A DNA stretch of 64,000 nt from Microbacterium sp. Leaf288 (GCF_001422925.1 NZ_LMNI01000012.1:186345-250344), one strand, 5' to 3'; counted from the first letter of the stretch, positions 54,512-63,676 are shown. A program made the numbers and translations. Notes: a model not told the origin generated them from the sequence alone.

Positions 54512-55267
54512 CTACGCGCTGCGGTGCAGCAGCACGCGGCGCAGCTCGGCGATCTCGTCGTCCGCCAAGCCATGGGCGCGCAGGTACTCCTCGGCGGACC
54601 CGTACCGCCGCGTGACATCGTCGAGCAGTGCCCGCATGACGGGCGCCGGGGACCTGGTCGCGAGGTCCTCGAGGTGGACGGCGTCGGGGTGCATCGCGCG
54701 CAGCATCTCGACGATCTTGCGATTGCGCTGCGGCGGAAGCAGACCCTCGGTGCGGACGTAGTCGGCGACGACAGCGTCGGGGTCGACACCGGCAGCGGCG
54801 AGGGTGAGTGCGATCGTCACGCCCGTGCGGTCCTTGCCGACGGTGCAGTGCACGAGCACCGGCTGGTCGACGAGGATGCCGCGGACCACCGCGGTGACAC
54901 CTTCGGAGGAGTCGTCGACGAGTCGGCGGTACATCTCGTCGAGGCTGATGTCGTCGCGGAAGAAGGACTCCACCGATCCGAGGAACAGGGGCACGCGCTG
55001 CGTCACGACGTCGAGACCGGCGATGCGGCTGGGTTCGCGCGCGACCTCGTCGTCGGCGCGGAGGTCGATGATGCGCCGGAGGCGAAGATCCGCGAGCGCC
55101 TGGGTGCCGGCGGGATCGAGCCGGGCGAGGTTGCCCGAGCGGAACAGCACCCCGAACCGCGTGGCCGCGTCACCCGCGCGCAGGCCGCCGACGTCGCGGA
55201 GGTTGACCGCGCCCGGTACGACGGGGTCGACCGGTGCCGGATCGAGAGGGGGTGTGGGGATGGTCAC
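54512..55267 (-). CDS. tyrosine-protein phosphatase (PTP/dual-specificity fold)
   Basis: A 251-residue phosphatase with the P-loop H-C-T-V-G-K-D-R-T-G (catalytic Cys and Arg) and the N-terminal N-L-R-D-V-G-G-L start typical of the bacterial tyrosine/serine phosphatase family related to mycobacterial PtpB. The substrate is unknown. GTG 55267 overlaps the stop of the AhpD-like gene by four bases, so the two form an operon. Confidence 0.92.
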   Translation of the reverse strand: MTIPTPPLDPAPVDPVVPGAVNLRDVGGLRAGDAATRFGVLFRSGNLARLDPAGTQALADLRLRRIIDLRADDEVAREPSRIAGLDVVTQRVPLFLGSVESFFRDDISLDEMYRRLVDDSSEGVTAVVRGILVDQPVLVHCTVGKDRTGVTIALTLAAAGVDPDAVVADYVRTEGLLPPQRNRKIVEMLRAMHPDAVHLEDLATRSPAPVMRALLDDVTRRYGSAEEYLRAHGLADDEIAELRRVLLHRSA

Positions 55268-55773
55268 CAGGCGGCGCCCGCGGCGGCGTCCTTGTCTTCG
55301 CCGACGAGGTCGTCGCGGGGCGGCGTGCTGTACCGGCCCGCGATGGCGATCCGGTTGAACGCGTTGATCGAGACGAGGATCCAGCTGAGGGCGACGTACT
55401 CCTTCTCGCTGAGCACGCCGCCGATGCGGTTGTACACGTCGTCGGGGATGCCGTCCTCGTGGATGTAGACATACGCCTCGGCGAGCTCGAGGCCCGCCCG
55501 CTCACGGTCGGAGAAGACGCCCGACTCGCGCCACACCGGCAGTTGCGCGATGTCGTCCGCCGTGACGCCGGCGGCGAGCGCCCGCTCGACGTGCACCCGC
55601 ACGCAATAGGCGCAGCCGTTGCGCTGCGAGGCGTGGATCTGCACGAGTTCTTTGAGCCGGTCGTCGATGCCGTTCTCGGCGGCGATGCCGCCCACGGTCT
55701 TCGAGAAGGCCGAGAGCGCCTGATAGGCGGGTCGCGCCGCTCGCGAGAGATGCACGCGGTGTTCTGCCGTCAT
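55264..55773 (-). CDS. carboxymuconolactone decarboxylase/AhpD-like protein
   Basis: A 169-residue protein of the CMD/AhpD superfamily. The redox motif is C-A-Y-C-V-R-V-H in the E-x-x-x-x-x-x-C-x-x-C-x-x-x-H context (L-V-Q-I-H-A-S-Q-R-N-G-C-A-Y-C), as in alkylhydroperoxidase AhpD. It probably reduces peroxides or acts as a thiol adaptor. ATG 55773 lies exactly six bases after TAGTCT, a leaderless arrangement. It is cotranscribed with the phosphatase. Confidence 0.9.
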   Translation of the reverse strand: MTAEHRVHLSRAARPAYQALSAFSKTVGGIAAENGIDDRLKELVQIHASQRNGCAYCVRVHVERALAAGVTADDIAQLPVWRESGVFSDRERAGLELAEAYVYIHEDGIPDDVYNRIGGVLSEKEYVALSWILVSINAFNRIAIAGRYSTPPRDDLVGEDKDAAAGAAW

Positions 55774-55779
55774 GACGCC

Positions 55780-55785
55780 AGACTA
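55780..55785 (-). promoter_or_regulatory. leaderless-type -10 TAGTCT for the AhpD-like gene
   Basis: On the minus strand TAGTCT, six bases, then ATG 55773. Confidence 0.5.
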
Positions 55786-55840
55786 CCCACGGCCGGCTCG
55801 CGCGAGGCCGGGCGTCGCCGGGGTGGGGCATGATGAGCGG

Positions 55841-56794
55841 GTGAGCGACCCCATCGACGAGTTCTCGTTCCTTCCCGAGCAGGCCGCGGAGGCCGGCATC
55901 CCGGCTCTCGTCCCCCACGGCGAGCGGCTGTCGCTGACGCTGGCCGACGGACGCACATTGAGCGCGCTGCGGTACACGCCCGCGGACTCCCCCGGTGCCG
56001 CCCCCGTGGTGACGTTCCTCCACGGCGCGGGCCTCAACGCGCACACGTGGGACACCACGATCCTCGCGCTCGGGCTCCCCGCTCTCGCGATCGATCTGCC
56101 CGGCCACGGCGATTCGTCGTGGCGCGACGACACGGCCTACGTCGCGCGGGTGCTCGCGCCGGACGTCGCGGCGGGCATCGACACCTGGACCGACGCCCCG
56201 CAGCTGCTCGTGGGGCAGTCGCTCGGCGGGCTGACCGCGGCCGCCGTGGCGTCGTCCCGACCCGATCTCGTGCGCGAGCTGGTGGTCATCGACATCACGC
56301 CGGGCCTGGACCCGAACGCGGGGGCGCAGCAGATCCGCGACTTCTTCGCCGGCCCCGCCGACTGGGGGTCGCGCGACGAGCTCGTCGACCGCGCGCTCTC
56401 CTTCGGGCTCGGCGGCGGCACCCGCCGCAAGGCCGAGCGCGGCGTGTACTTCAACTCCCGTGTCCGCCCCGACGGCAGAGTCGAGTGGAAGCACCACTTC
56501 GCCCGGCTCGCGAACGCGGCGGCCTCCGGGCCGGCGGTCCCCGAGCCCGTCGAAGGGCAGGACGCCGTCGCCTCGGTGCTCGGCGAGTCCGGCTGGGCGG
56601 ATCTCGCCGCCGTGGCGGCCCCGACGACGCTCCTGCGCGGCGAGCGCGGCTACGTCACGGACGACGACGCCGCGGAGTTCGCGCGACGCGTGCCCGCAGC
56701 ATCCGTCGCCGTCGTCCCCTCGGGGCACAACGTGCAGGAGGAGATCCCGCTGGAACTGGGCGCGCGCCTGCGTGCGATCGCCGGCGTCGCGTGA
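55841..56794 (+). CDS. alpha/beta hydrolase
   Basis: A 317-residue hydrolase. The nucleophile elbow is V-G-Q-S-L-G-G, the oxyanion region is F-L-H-G-A-G-L-N-A-H-T-W, and the catalytic histidine is in S-G-H-N-V-Q near the end. The substrate is unknown. GTG 55841 is chosen because CATGAT lies six bases upstream. Residues 233-240 (V-P-E-P-V-E-G-Q) are encoded by a dispersed DNA element and appear inserted between the lid and the last strands, with no frame damage. Confidence 0.87.
   Translation: MSDPIDEFSFLPEQAAEAGIPALVPHGERLSLTLADGRTLSALRYTPADSPGAAPVVTFLHGAGLNAHTWDTTILALGLPALAIDLPGHGDSSWRDDTAYVARVLAPDVAAGIDTWTDAPQLLVGQSLGGLTAAAVASSRPDLVRELVVIDITPGLDPNAGAQQIRDFFAGPADWGSRDELVDRALSFGLGGGTRRKAERGVYFNSRVRPDGRVEWKHHFARLANAAASGPAVPEPVEGQDAVASVLGESGWADLAAVAAPTTLLRGERGYVTDDDAAEFARRVPAASVAVVPSGHNVQEEIPLELGARLRAIAGVA
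56536..56557. repeat. PEPVEG-coding dispersed element inside the hydrolase gene
   Basis: The DNA GGTCCCCGAGCCCGTCGAAG plus GG is close to a short repeat (CCTGAGCCTGTCGAAGGG type) that, from memory, is scattered through many high-GC genomes. Here it is in frame and adds V-P-E-P-V-E-G to the protein. Confidence 0.5.
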
Positions 56795-56875
56795 CCGCTG
56801 CGGCGCTGGTCGGGAAGCGTTAACACTTCTGTTGCGTTCCGGGTACCGAGTCGCCGCGCACCTCGGCGATATCCC

Positions 56876-56881
56876 TAGGCT
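56876..56881 (+). promoter_or_regulatory. -10-like TAGGCT before the ABC transporter operon
   Basis: TAGGCT lies 84 bases before ATG 56966. The ribosome binding site is GAAAGGACC. The preceding bases (about 56815-56840, G-T-T-A-A-C-A-C) are AT-richer and might hold an operator, but no family can be named. Confidence 0.4.
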
Positions 56882-56965
56882 GATACCCATCCGGCAGTCC
56901 TGACCCCCCTGGGCAGCCCCGGGGCCCCGCACACCACACACGGGCTCCTCCCCGAAAGGACCTTC

Positions 56966-58480
56966 ATGCTCCGTCGCACCTCTCTCGCCGCAGCCTCGCT
57001 GCTGGCCGCCGGTCTGCTCGTCCTCACCGCCTGCAGCGGTGGCGGGGGCGATGCCGCGCCGACCTCGCCCGGGGAGCCCGACCCCGACGCGTCGGTCGCG
57101 GTCCGGCTGGTGCTCGAGCCCGGCAACCTCGACATCCGCGAGACCGCAGGGTCGGCGCTCGACCAGATCCTCGTCGACAACATCTACCAGGGCCTCGTCG
57201 CCCGCACACCCGAGCAGGACATCGTTCCCGCGCTCGCGAGCGACTGGACCGTCTCGCCCGACGGCCTCACCTACACCTTCACGCTGCGTGAGGGGGTGAC
57301 GTTCCACGACGGCCAGGCGCTGACTGCGCAGGACGTCGTGTGGTCGCTCACGACTCGCCGCGACACGCCGGCGTGGCGCGACGCGGCGCGTCTGGCGAAC
57401 GTCACCTCGATCACCGCGGAGGGGCAGGACATCACGCTCACCCTCAGCGAGCCCGACTCGAGCCTGCTGTGGAACCTCACCGGCCGCGCCGGCATCGTCC
57501 TCAAGGAGGGCGACGCCGTCGACTACAAGACCAAGGCGAACGGCACCGGTCCGTTCGTGCTGACCCAGTGGCGCCAGGGCGACAGCATCACCTTCGAGCG
57601 CAACGACGCCTACTGGGGCGACGCGTCCGGCGCCGCCGAGGTCGTGTTCGAGTACATCCCCGACAACCAGGCCGCCCTCAACGCGGCGCTCGCGGGCGAG
57701 GTCGACGTGCTGACGGGCTTCGACGCGAACCTGAAGGAGCAGGTCGAGCAGAACGGCGACTTCGCGCTCGTGCTGGGCACGTCCACCGACAAGGGCACGC
57801 TCGCGTTCAACCAGACCTCCGGCCCGCTCGCCGACAAGCGCGTGCGCCAGGCGATCCGTCAGGCGATCGACCACGACGCCATCATCGAGGCCCTCGCGTC
57901 AGGGCAGACCCAGTACGGTCCGATCCCCGAACTCGACCCCGGTTACGAGGACCTGTCGGACGTCGCGCCGTACGACCCGGAGGCCGCGAAGAAGCTGCTC
58001 GAGGAGGCCGGCTACGAGGACGACCTCGAGCTGACGCTGACCATCCCGAGCTTCTACTCGACGACGATCCCGCAGATCCTCGTGTCGGACCTCGACGAGG
58101 TCGGCATCACCCTCGATGTGGACTCGGTCGACTTCACCACGTGGCTCACCGACGTCTACACGAACCACGACTACGACCTGAGCTTCGTGCTCCACACCGA
58201 GGCCCGCGACTTCGAGAACTGGGCGCACCCGGACTACTACTTCACCTACGACAACCCCGAGGTGCAGGACCTGTACGCCCAGTCGCTGGCCGCCACCGAC
58301 GAGTCCGAGGCCGCAGACCTGCGGAAGCAGGCCGCCCGCATCGTGTCGGAGGACGCCGCCGCCGACTGGCTCTACAACGGGGCCTCCGTCGTCGCCGTCG
58401 GCACTAACATCGCCGGTATGCCGTCGATCAACGTGAACGAGCGCCTGAACGTCGCCGAGATCGCCAAGAGCAACGGGTGA
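56966..58480 (+). CDS. ABC transporter substrate-binding lipoprotein (peptide/nickel type)
   Basis: A 504-residue family 5 extracellular solute-binding protein. The lipobox L-T-A-C-S-G-G (Cys at about 23) marks lipid anchoring; the core has the D-I-V-P-A-L-A-S-D-W and Y-T-F-T-L-R-E-G-V-T-F-H-D-G signatures of the DppA/OppA/NikA group. It captures oligopeptides or a similar ligand. It heads a complete five-gene transporter operon, each gene overlapping the next by four bases. Confidence 0.95.
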   Translation: MLRRTSLAAASLLAAGLLVLTACSGGGGDAAPTSPGEPDPDASVAVRLVLEPGNLDIRETAGSALDQILVDNIYQGLVARTPEQDIVPALASDWTVSPDGLTYTFTLREGVTFHDGQALTAQDVVWSLTTRRDTPAWRDAARLANVTSITAEGQDITLTLSEPDSSLLWNLTGRAGIVLKEGDAVDYKTKANGTGPFVLTQWRQGDSITFERNDAYWGDASGAAEVVFEYIPDNQAALNAALAGEVDVLTGFDANLKEQVEQNGDFALVLGTSTDKGTLAFNQTSGPLADKRVRQAIRQAIDHDAIIEALASGQTQYGPIPELDPGYEDLSDVAPYDPEAAKKLLEEAGYEDDLELTLTIPSFYSTTIPQILVSDLDEVGITLDVDSVDFTTWLTDVYTNHDYDLSFVLHTEARDFENWAHPDYYFTYDNPEVQDLYAQSLAATDESEAADLRKQAARIVSEDAAADWLYNGASVVAVGTNIAGMPSINVNERLNVAEIAKSNG

Positions 58481-59427
58481 TCCGATACACGCTGACCCGA
58501 TTCGCCCTGCTCCTGCTCGGGCTTCTCGTCGCCAGCGTGCTGATCTTCCTCACCCTCCGGGTGCTCCCCGGTGACATCGCGCACCTCATCGCCGGTGTCG
58601 GGTCCACACCCGAGCAGCAGGACGCCATCCGGGAGCGGCTGGGCCTGGACCGCCCGCTCCCCGAGCAGTACCTGACCTGGATCGGCGGACTGTTCCGGGG
58701 TGACCTCGGCACCTCCCTCCTCACGGGCACGAGCGTCGTGGACGAGCTCGCCCAGAAGGCGGAGGTGACCGTGCCCCTCGGCATCCTGTCCCTCCTCATC
58801 GCCGTGGTGATCAGCGTGCCGCTCGGCGTGCTCTCGGCCATGCGGCGCGGGCGCGCCTCGGCCACGGGACTCAGCGTCGGCGCGCAGACCCTCGCCGCGG
58901 TGCCCGTGGTGTGGGCGGGCATGATGCTCGTCGTCGTCTTCGCGGTGTGGCTCGGGTGGCTGCCCGCGCAGGGCTTCCCGCGGTCGGGGTGGAGCGACCC
59001 GTGGGCGGCACTGCGCGCCCTCATCCTCCCCGCCCTCACGATCGGCATCGTCGAGGGCGCCATGCTGCTGCGTTTCGTGCGCAGCGCGACACTGCAGGCG
59101 GTCGGGCAGGACTTCGTGCGCACCGCGGCCGCGAAGGGGCTCACGCGCGACCAGGCGCTCCTCCGCCACGGCCTGCCCGTCGTGGGACTGTCGGTCATCA
59201 CGGTGCTGGGCCTGCAGGTCGCCGGCATCATCGTCGGCGCCGTGGTCATCGAGCAGCTCTTCTCCCTCCCCGGCATCGGCCGCATGCTCGTGGCCGACGT
59301 CGCCGCGCGCGACCTGCCGAAGGTGCAGGGCGAGCTCCTCGCGCTCACCGGGTTCGTGCTCATCGTCGGCTTCGTCGTCGACCTCGTGCACCGCGTGATC
59401 GACCCCCGGCAGCGGGAGGCATCGTGA
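58477..59427 (+). CDS. ABC transporter permease (DppB/OppB type)
   Basis: A 316-residue inner-membrane permease with six helices. The N-terminal M-I-R-Y-T-L-T-R-F-A and the long periplasmic loop (V-G-S-T-P-E-Q-Q-D-A-I-R-E-R-L-G-L-D-R-P) are typical of the first permease of dipeptide/oligopeptide importers; the EAA loop reads F-V-R-T-A-A-A-K-G-L-T. GTG 58477 overlaps the previous stop. Confidence 0.95.
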   Translation: MIRYTLTRFALLLLGLLVASVLIFLTLRVLPGDIAHLIAGVGSTPEQQDAIRERLGLDRPLPEQYLTWIGGLFRGDLGTSLLTGTSVVDELAQKAEVTVPLGILSLLIAVVISVPLGVLSAMRRGRASATGLSVGAQTLAAVPVVWAGMMLVVVFAVWLGWLPAQGFPRSGWSDPWAALRALILPALTIGIVEGAMLLRFVRSATLQAVGQDFVRTAAAKGLTRDQALLRHGLPVVGLSVITVLGLQVAGIIVGAVVIEQLFSLPGIGRMLVADVAARDLPKVQGELLALTGFVLIVGFVVDLVHRVIDPRQREAS

Positions 59428-60326
59428 GCCCGCGACGTCGTTCGCGCTGGGCGTGGCTCGGCGGGCTGTGGTCTCTGTCGACAGGACGCTTCGGGCTCAT
59501 CGTGGTCGCCGTCGTGGGGATCACCGCGATCGTCGCGCGCTTCTGGACGCCGTTCGACCCGCAGAAGGTCGACATCGCCGACCGCTGGGCCCCTCCGGGC
59601 TGGCCGCACCTGCTCGGCACCGACGGATCGGGGCGCGACATCCTGAGCCTCCTGATGGCCGGCGCCCGCACCACGGTGTTCGTCGCGATCGGCGCCGGCA
59701 TCGTCGCAACCGTGATCGGCATCTCCCTCGCGGCCCTCGGCGCCCTCACCGCGCGCTGGGTGCGCGAATCCGTGGCGGTGTTCGTCGACATCCTGATCGC
59801 GTTCCCGGTGCTCATCATCGCGATGATGATCTCGGCGGTGTGGGGCGGGTCGTTGTGGGTCGTGATCTGGGCGGTCGGCATCGGCTTCGGCGTCAACATC
59901 GCCCGCGTCACGCGGCCCGAGCTGCGCCGCGTTCTGCAGAGCGACTTCGTGCTGGCGGGGCGCGCCTCCGGCCTCACGCCGGCCCAGAACCTCTGGCGGC
60001 ACCTCCTCCCCAACGTCGCGCCGGTGTTCATCGTGCAGCTCTCGTGGGGCATGGCGGTCGCGGTGCTCGCGGAGGCCGGCCTGTCGTACCTCGGATTCGG
60101 CGCGCCGGTGACCGAGCCGTCCTGGGGTCTGCTCCTCGCGCAGCTGCAGCAGTTCATCGGGGTGCACCCGCTGTCGGTCGTGTGGCCGGGTCTCGCCATC
60201 ACGATCACCGTGCTGGGGCTCAACCTCCTCGGCGACGCCCTGCGGGAGGCGACCGACCCGACACTCTCGCGCAGTCCGTTCGCGACCCGGCGCGCACGGC
60301 TGCACATCCCGGAGGTGGTCTCGTGA
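59424..60326 (+). CDS. ABC transporter permease (DppC/OppC type)
   Basis: A 300-residue second permease. The DppC-like N-terminus with W-T-P-F-D-P-Q-K-V-D-I-A-D-R and H-L-L-G-T-D-G-S-G-R-D-I-L-S is diagnostic, and the EAA loop is D-F-V-L-A-G-R-A-S-G-L-T. Six membrane helices. GTG 59424 overlaps the previous stop by four bases. It pairs with the DppB-type permease to form the channel. Confidence 0.95.
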   Translation: MSPRRRSRWAWLGGLWSLSTGRFGLIVVAVVGITAIVARFWTPFDPQKVDIADRWAPPGWPHLLGTDGSGRDILSLLMAGARTTVFVAIGAGIVATVIGISLAALGALTARWVRESVAVFVDILIAFPVLIIAMMISAVWGGSLWVVIWAVGIGFGVNIARVTRPELRRVLQSDFVLAGRASGLTPAQNLWRHLLPNVAPVFIVQLSWGMAVAVLAEAGLSYLGFGAPVTEPSWGLLLAQLQQFIGVHPLSVVWPGLAITITVLGLNLLGDALREATDPTLSRSPFATRRARLHIPEVVS

Positions 60327-61111
60327 GCCTCGAGGTGCAGGGCCTGACGATCGACATCGGCGACCGCCGTGTCGTGGACGGTGTGTCGTTCGCCGTGCCC
60401 GATGGCGCCCGCGTGGGACTCATCGGCGAGTCGGGGTCGGGCAAGTCGCTCACCGCCCTCGCGATCCTGGGCCTCCTGCCCGACGGTGCGACGGCGTCGG
60501 GCAGCGTGCGGTGGAACGGACGAGAGGTCCTGGGCCTGCCCGACCGCGAGCTCGCCGAGCTCCGCGGCGACGAGATCGGCATCGTCTTCCAGGAGCCGCG
60601 CACCGCGCTCAACCCGATCCGCACCGTCGGACGCCAGATCGCCGAGTCGATCCGCATCCACGAGGGGCTCTCGAAACGGGATGCTGCCGCCCGCGCGGTC
60701 GCCGAGGCGTCCCGTGTCGCCCTCCCCGATCCGGACCGCATCATGGCTCGCTATCCCCATCAGCTGTCGGGCGGCCAGCGCCAGCGCGTCGCGATCGCGA
60801 TGGCGCTCGCCTGCCGTCCGCGCCTGCTGATCGCCGACGAGCCGACGACGGCTCTGGACGTGACGATCCAGGCCGAGATCCTCGAGCTGCTGCTGTCGCT
60901 CGCGCGCGACGACGGCATGTCCCTCGTCTTCATCACCCACGACCTCGCCGTGCTGTCGCAGATCGCGACGCACGGTGTCGTGCTCGAGCGGGGACGTGTC
61001 GTCGAGGAGGCTCCGGTGTCCCAGCTGCTGTCGGCTCCGGCATCCGTCGTCACTCAAGAGCTGCTGCGCGACGCGACGGCGACGCTGTGGCGGCCGGGGG
61101 GCGCGGAGTGA
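60323..61111 (+). CDS. ABC transporter ATP-binding protein (DppD type)
   Basis: A 262-residue ATPase. Walker [10 protein letters not shown]-loop F-Q-E-P, signature L-S-G-G-Q-R-Q-R and Walker [13 protein letters not shown] with H-loop T-H-D-L are all intact. It powers uptake by the preceding permeases together with the next gene. It is shorter than classical DppD (about 330 residues), lacking the C-terminal oligopeptide/Fe-S extension. GTG 60323 overlaps the previous stop. Confidence 0.95.
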   Translation: MSLEVQGLTIDIGDRRVVDGVSFAVPDGARVGLIGESGSGKSLTALAILGLLPDGATASGSVRWNGREVLGLPDRELAELRGDEIGIVFQEPRTALNPIRTVGRQIAESIRIHEGLSKRDAAARAVAEASRVALPDPDRIMARYPHQLSGGQRQRVAIAMALACRPRLLIADEPTTALDVTIQAEILELLLSLARDDGMSLVFITHDLAVLSQIATHGVVLERGRVVEEAPVSQLLSAPASVVTQELLRDATATLWRPGGAE

Positions 61112-61902
61112 GCGTGCTGATCCGCGGCCGCGGGCTCACCCGGCGCTACCCCACGCCGAAGACGCACCTGTTCGAGAAGCAGGCGTTCACGACGGGACTC
61201 GAGGACGCGGACATCGACGTGCGCGAAGGCTCTGCGGTCGGCCTCATCGGCGAATCGGGCTCCGGCAAGTCGACGCTCGTCCGCCTGCTGCTGGCGCTCG
61301 ACACCCCTTCCGCCGGCACCCTCGAGTTCGATGGGCGACCGGTCGACGCGAGCGCCTCGGCACGGTCGCTGCACTGGCTGCGCAAGCAGACGGGGATCGT
61401 GTTCCAGGACCCGTATGCGTCGCTCGACCCGCGTATGAGCGTCGGACGCATCGTCGGCGAGCCGCTGTGGGCGCTGGGGATCGACGGCGACCGCCGCGCG
61501 CGCGTGCGCGAGGTGCTCGAGGACGTCGGCCTCGAGGCGGACATGGCCGACCGCTTCCCGCACGAGTTCTCGGGCGGCCAGCGGCAGCGCATCGCCCTCG
61601 CCCGCGCGATCGTGCACCGCCCCCGCCTGCTCGTGGGCGACGAGCCGCTGTCGGCGCTCGACGTCACGGTCCGGGCGCAGATCCTCGAACTGCTGGGCGA
61701 GCTGCGGGTGCGCGACGGCCTGACGCTGCTGATGGTGTCGCACGACATCGGCGTCGTGCAGAACCTGTGCGACGAGGTCGTCGTCATGAAGGACGGCCGC
61801 ATCGTCGAGGAGGGCCCGACCGAGAAGGTGCTGCTGCAGCCCCAGGTCGCGTACACGCGGCGGCTGCTGGCCTCCATCCCGGTCATCGAGAACGGCAGGT
61901 AG
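61108..61902 (+). CDS. ABC transporter ATP-binding protein (DppF type)
   Basis: A 264-residue ATPase partner. Walker [11 protein letters not shown]-loop F-Q-D-P, signature F-S-G-G-Q-R-Q-R and Walker B L-L-V-G-D-E-P-L-S-A-L-D are intact. The Y-A-S-L-D-P-R-M-S-V motif after the Q-loop is typical of DppF/OppF. GTG 61108 overlaps the DppD-type stop. Last gene of the operon; no strong terminator is visible after it. Confidence 0.95.
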   Translation: MSVLIRGRGLTRRYPTPKTHLFEKQAFTTGLEDADIDVREGSAVGLIGESGSGKSTLVRLLLALDTPSAGTLEFDGRPVDASASARSLHWLRKQTGIVFQDPYASLDPRMSVGRIVGEPLWALGIDGDRRARVREVLEDVGLEADMADRFPHEFSGGQRQRIALARAIVHRPRLLVGDEPLSALDVTVRAQILELLGELRVRDGLTLLMVSHDIGVVQNLCDEVVVMKDGRIVEEGPTEKVLLQPQVAYTRRLLASIPVIENGR

Positions 61903-62163
61903 TCGCGGAGGCCTCGCCTCGTCCCGGCCGCTCCCCGGTGGTGTGTCGCGCGACGAGCGACGGGCCCTTGGAGAAACAGTCCTGGGGATGAGGACGCTCG
62001 GTCAGGACCCGCGAGGGTCGTCGAGAGACGGATGCCGCGATCATCGCCGAGACCGCCCGTTTGCGCGGCGGCCGCTTCCTCCCCGGGGGTGTGGCGGGTC
62101 GTCCTCATCCCCAGGAGCATCTCCGGCGGAACAACCGTGCGCGTGGGCGGCGATCATGGCTTC
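61903..62163. other. 261-base gap with a MITE-like inverted repeat
   Basis: No gene. It contains a perfect 17-base inverted repeat (next entry) spanning 137 bases. The remainder has only short inverted repeats. Confidence 0.4.
61980..62116. repeat. 137-base element bounded by 17-base perfect inverted repeats
   Basis: Left arm 61980-61996 and right arm 62100-62116 are exact reverse complements (17 of 17). The inside is GC-rich, with a small hairpin GACCC-GCGA-GGGTC near 62007 and no coding frame. Direct target duplications are not evident. It resembles a short non-autonomous transposable element or a large structured intergenic RNA. Confidence 0.55.
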
Positions 62164-62586
62164 GTGACGTCCTGGCAGATGGCGATGGCGCGCTCGGGTC
62201 ACGTCGCGTCCACCCGCGACCTGCACCGCATCGGACTCTCGGACGTCGACATCCGGATGTTCGTGTCCTACGGGCGGCTGGTGCGGGTGCGGATCGGCTG
62301 GTACGTCACGCCGGGTGTCGACGCTGCGGTCCGGGAGGCGGTGCGTCTCGGCGGACGGCTCGCTTGTTTCAGCGCGCTGCGCCTCCGCGGTGCGCCTGTG
62401 GGCGACGATGGTCGCCTGCACATCGAGCTCCCCGCCCACGCTGTGCGGCGCCCCGGTGCCGGCGACCCCTCGGCAGTGAGGGTTCATCGGGCTCGCCGCC
62501 CCTCGTCAGGTGACCGCGCCGCGGTCGACATCGCCGCTGCCTGGCGCGTCGCGCGCACGTGCGTCGGCAGCGCACCCTGTCGGTGA
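62164..62586 (+). pseudogene. truncated AbiEi-like/DUF559-type gene
   Basis: A 140-residue product. The N-terminus fits the AbiEi antitoxin-like winged helix of actinobacterial AbiEi/DUF559 proteins: H-V-A-S-T-R-D-L-H-R-I-G-L-S-D-V-D-I-R then V-R-V-R-I-G-W-Y-V-T-P and G-G-R-L-A-C-F-S-A-L-R-L-R-G. Such proteins are usually about 300 residues with a C-terminal endonuclease-like domain, which is missing here: the frame ends soon after the first domain. GTG 62164 follows GATCAT by six bases. Probably a degraded gene. Confidence 0.6.
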
Positions 62587-62593
62587 CGGCCAG

Positions 62594-62599
62594 TAGGTT
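62594..62599 (+). promoter_or_regulatory. leaderless-type -10 TAGGTT for the M4 protease
   Basis: TAGGTT is followed by six bases and ATG 62606. Confidence 0.5.
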
Positions 62600-62605
62600 C
62601 GGAGC

Positions 62606-63676
62606 ATGAGCCCCGGAATCGTCCCCCCGTACCTGCTCGCCCGCATCGCCGCCGTGCAGGAGGAGAACTGGGCTCGTGCGGCCGACGCGGCGCACCGCAC
62701 CCTCGCGGCGCCGCGCGAATACCGTCCGGTGCGCTCTCGCCTGCGCCTGTCGATCCAGGAGCCGGGAACGCTCGTCGCCGAGGCGACGCCCGCACCCGAC
62801 CGCGAGATCTCCGACGCGAAGCACCGAGAAGTGCTGCCGGGTACCCGGGTGCGCGGCGAGGACGACCCGGCGACGGGCGACGCCTCCGTCGACGAAGCGT
62901 ACGACGGGCTCGGCGCGACGTACGACTTCTGGTGGGACTCCTACGCCCGCGACAGCATCGACGGCTCGGGCAGCTCGCTCCTGGCGACCGTGCACTACGG
63001 CCGCGACTACGACAACGCGTTCTGGAACGGTGAGCGCATGGTCTTCGGCGACGGCGACGACGAGGTGTTCCGCGGGTTCACCCGGTCGCTCAGCGTGATC
63101 GCGCACGAGCTCGCGCACGGCGTGATCGAAGACGAGGGAGGCCTCCTGTACCGCGGCCAATCCGGCGCGCTCAACGAGTCGATCGCCGACGTCTTCGGCG
63201 CCCTGGCCGAGCAGCACCGCGATGGGGAGACGGTCGCCGAGGCGACGTGGCTCATCGGCGAGGGGATCTTCACCGACGCCGTGCAGGGCGTCGCGCTGCG
63301 GTCGCTCAAGGCCCCCGGCACGGCGTACGACGACGACGTGCTCGGCAAGGACCCGCAGCCCGCGCACATGCGCGACTACGTCGAGACCCGCGACGACAAC
63401 GGCGGAGTGCACATCAACTCGGGCATCCCCAATCACGCGTTCTACCTCACGGCGAAGGCGCTCGGCGGCCATGCGTGGGAGCGCGCCGGGCTCATCTGGT
63501 ACCGCGCCCTGACGTCGGGGACGCTCCCGTCCACGGCCGATTTCACCACCTTCGCACGCGCCACCCTCGCCGCGGCCGCTGCGGAGTACGGTGAGGAGTC
63601 GGAGGAGGTCGCCGCCGTCCGCGCCGGGTGGACGGGCGTCGGCGTGATCCCGAATGACCGAGAAGCCGAGTCCTGA
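62606..63676 (+). CDS. M4-family metalloprotease, protealysin-like (intracellular type)
   Basis: A 356-residue thermolysin-fold zinc protease. A short propeptide with P-P-Y-L-L at residues 7-11, as in protealysin-like precursors, replaces the long FTP propeptide and signal peptide of secreted thermolysins, so the enzyme is probably cytoplasmic. Zinc motif HELAH at 167-171 and E191 in G-A-L-N-E-S-I-A-D give the third ligand; the catalytic histidine is in G-G-V-H-I-N-S-G-I-P-N-H-A-F. A TAGGTT -10 lies six bases upstream. It overlaps the emfourin-like gene by 23 bases. Confidence 0.93.
   Translation: MSPGIVPPYLLARIAAVQEENWARAADAAHRTLAAPREYRPVRSRLRLSIQEPGTLVAEATPAPDREISDAKHREVLPGTRVRGEDDPATGDASVDEAYDGLGATYDFWWDSYARDSIDGSGSSLLATVHYGRDYDNAFWNGERMVFGDGDDEVFRGFTRSLSVIAHELAHGVIEDEGGLLYRGQSGALNESIADVFGALAEQHRDGETVAEATWLIGEGIFTDAVQGVALRSLKAPGTAYDDDVLGKDPQPAHMRDYVETRDDNGGVHINSGIPNHAFYLTAKALGGHAWERAGLIWYRALTSGTLPSTADFTTFARATLAAAAAEYGEESEEVAAVRAGWTGVGVIPNDREAES

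Noticed and set aside
61943..62167. Small plus-strand gene in the gap after the ABC operon
   Set aside because: It reads through the inverted-repeat element, has no start signal and resembles nothing.
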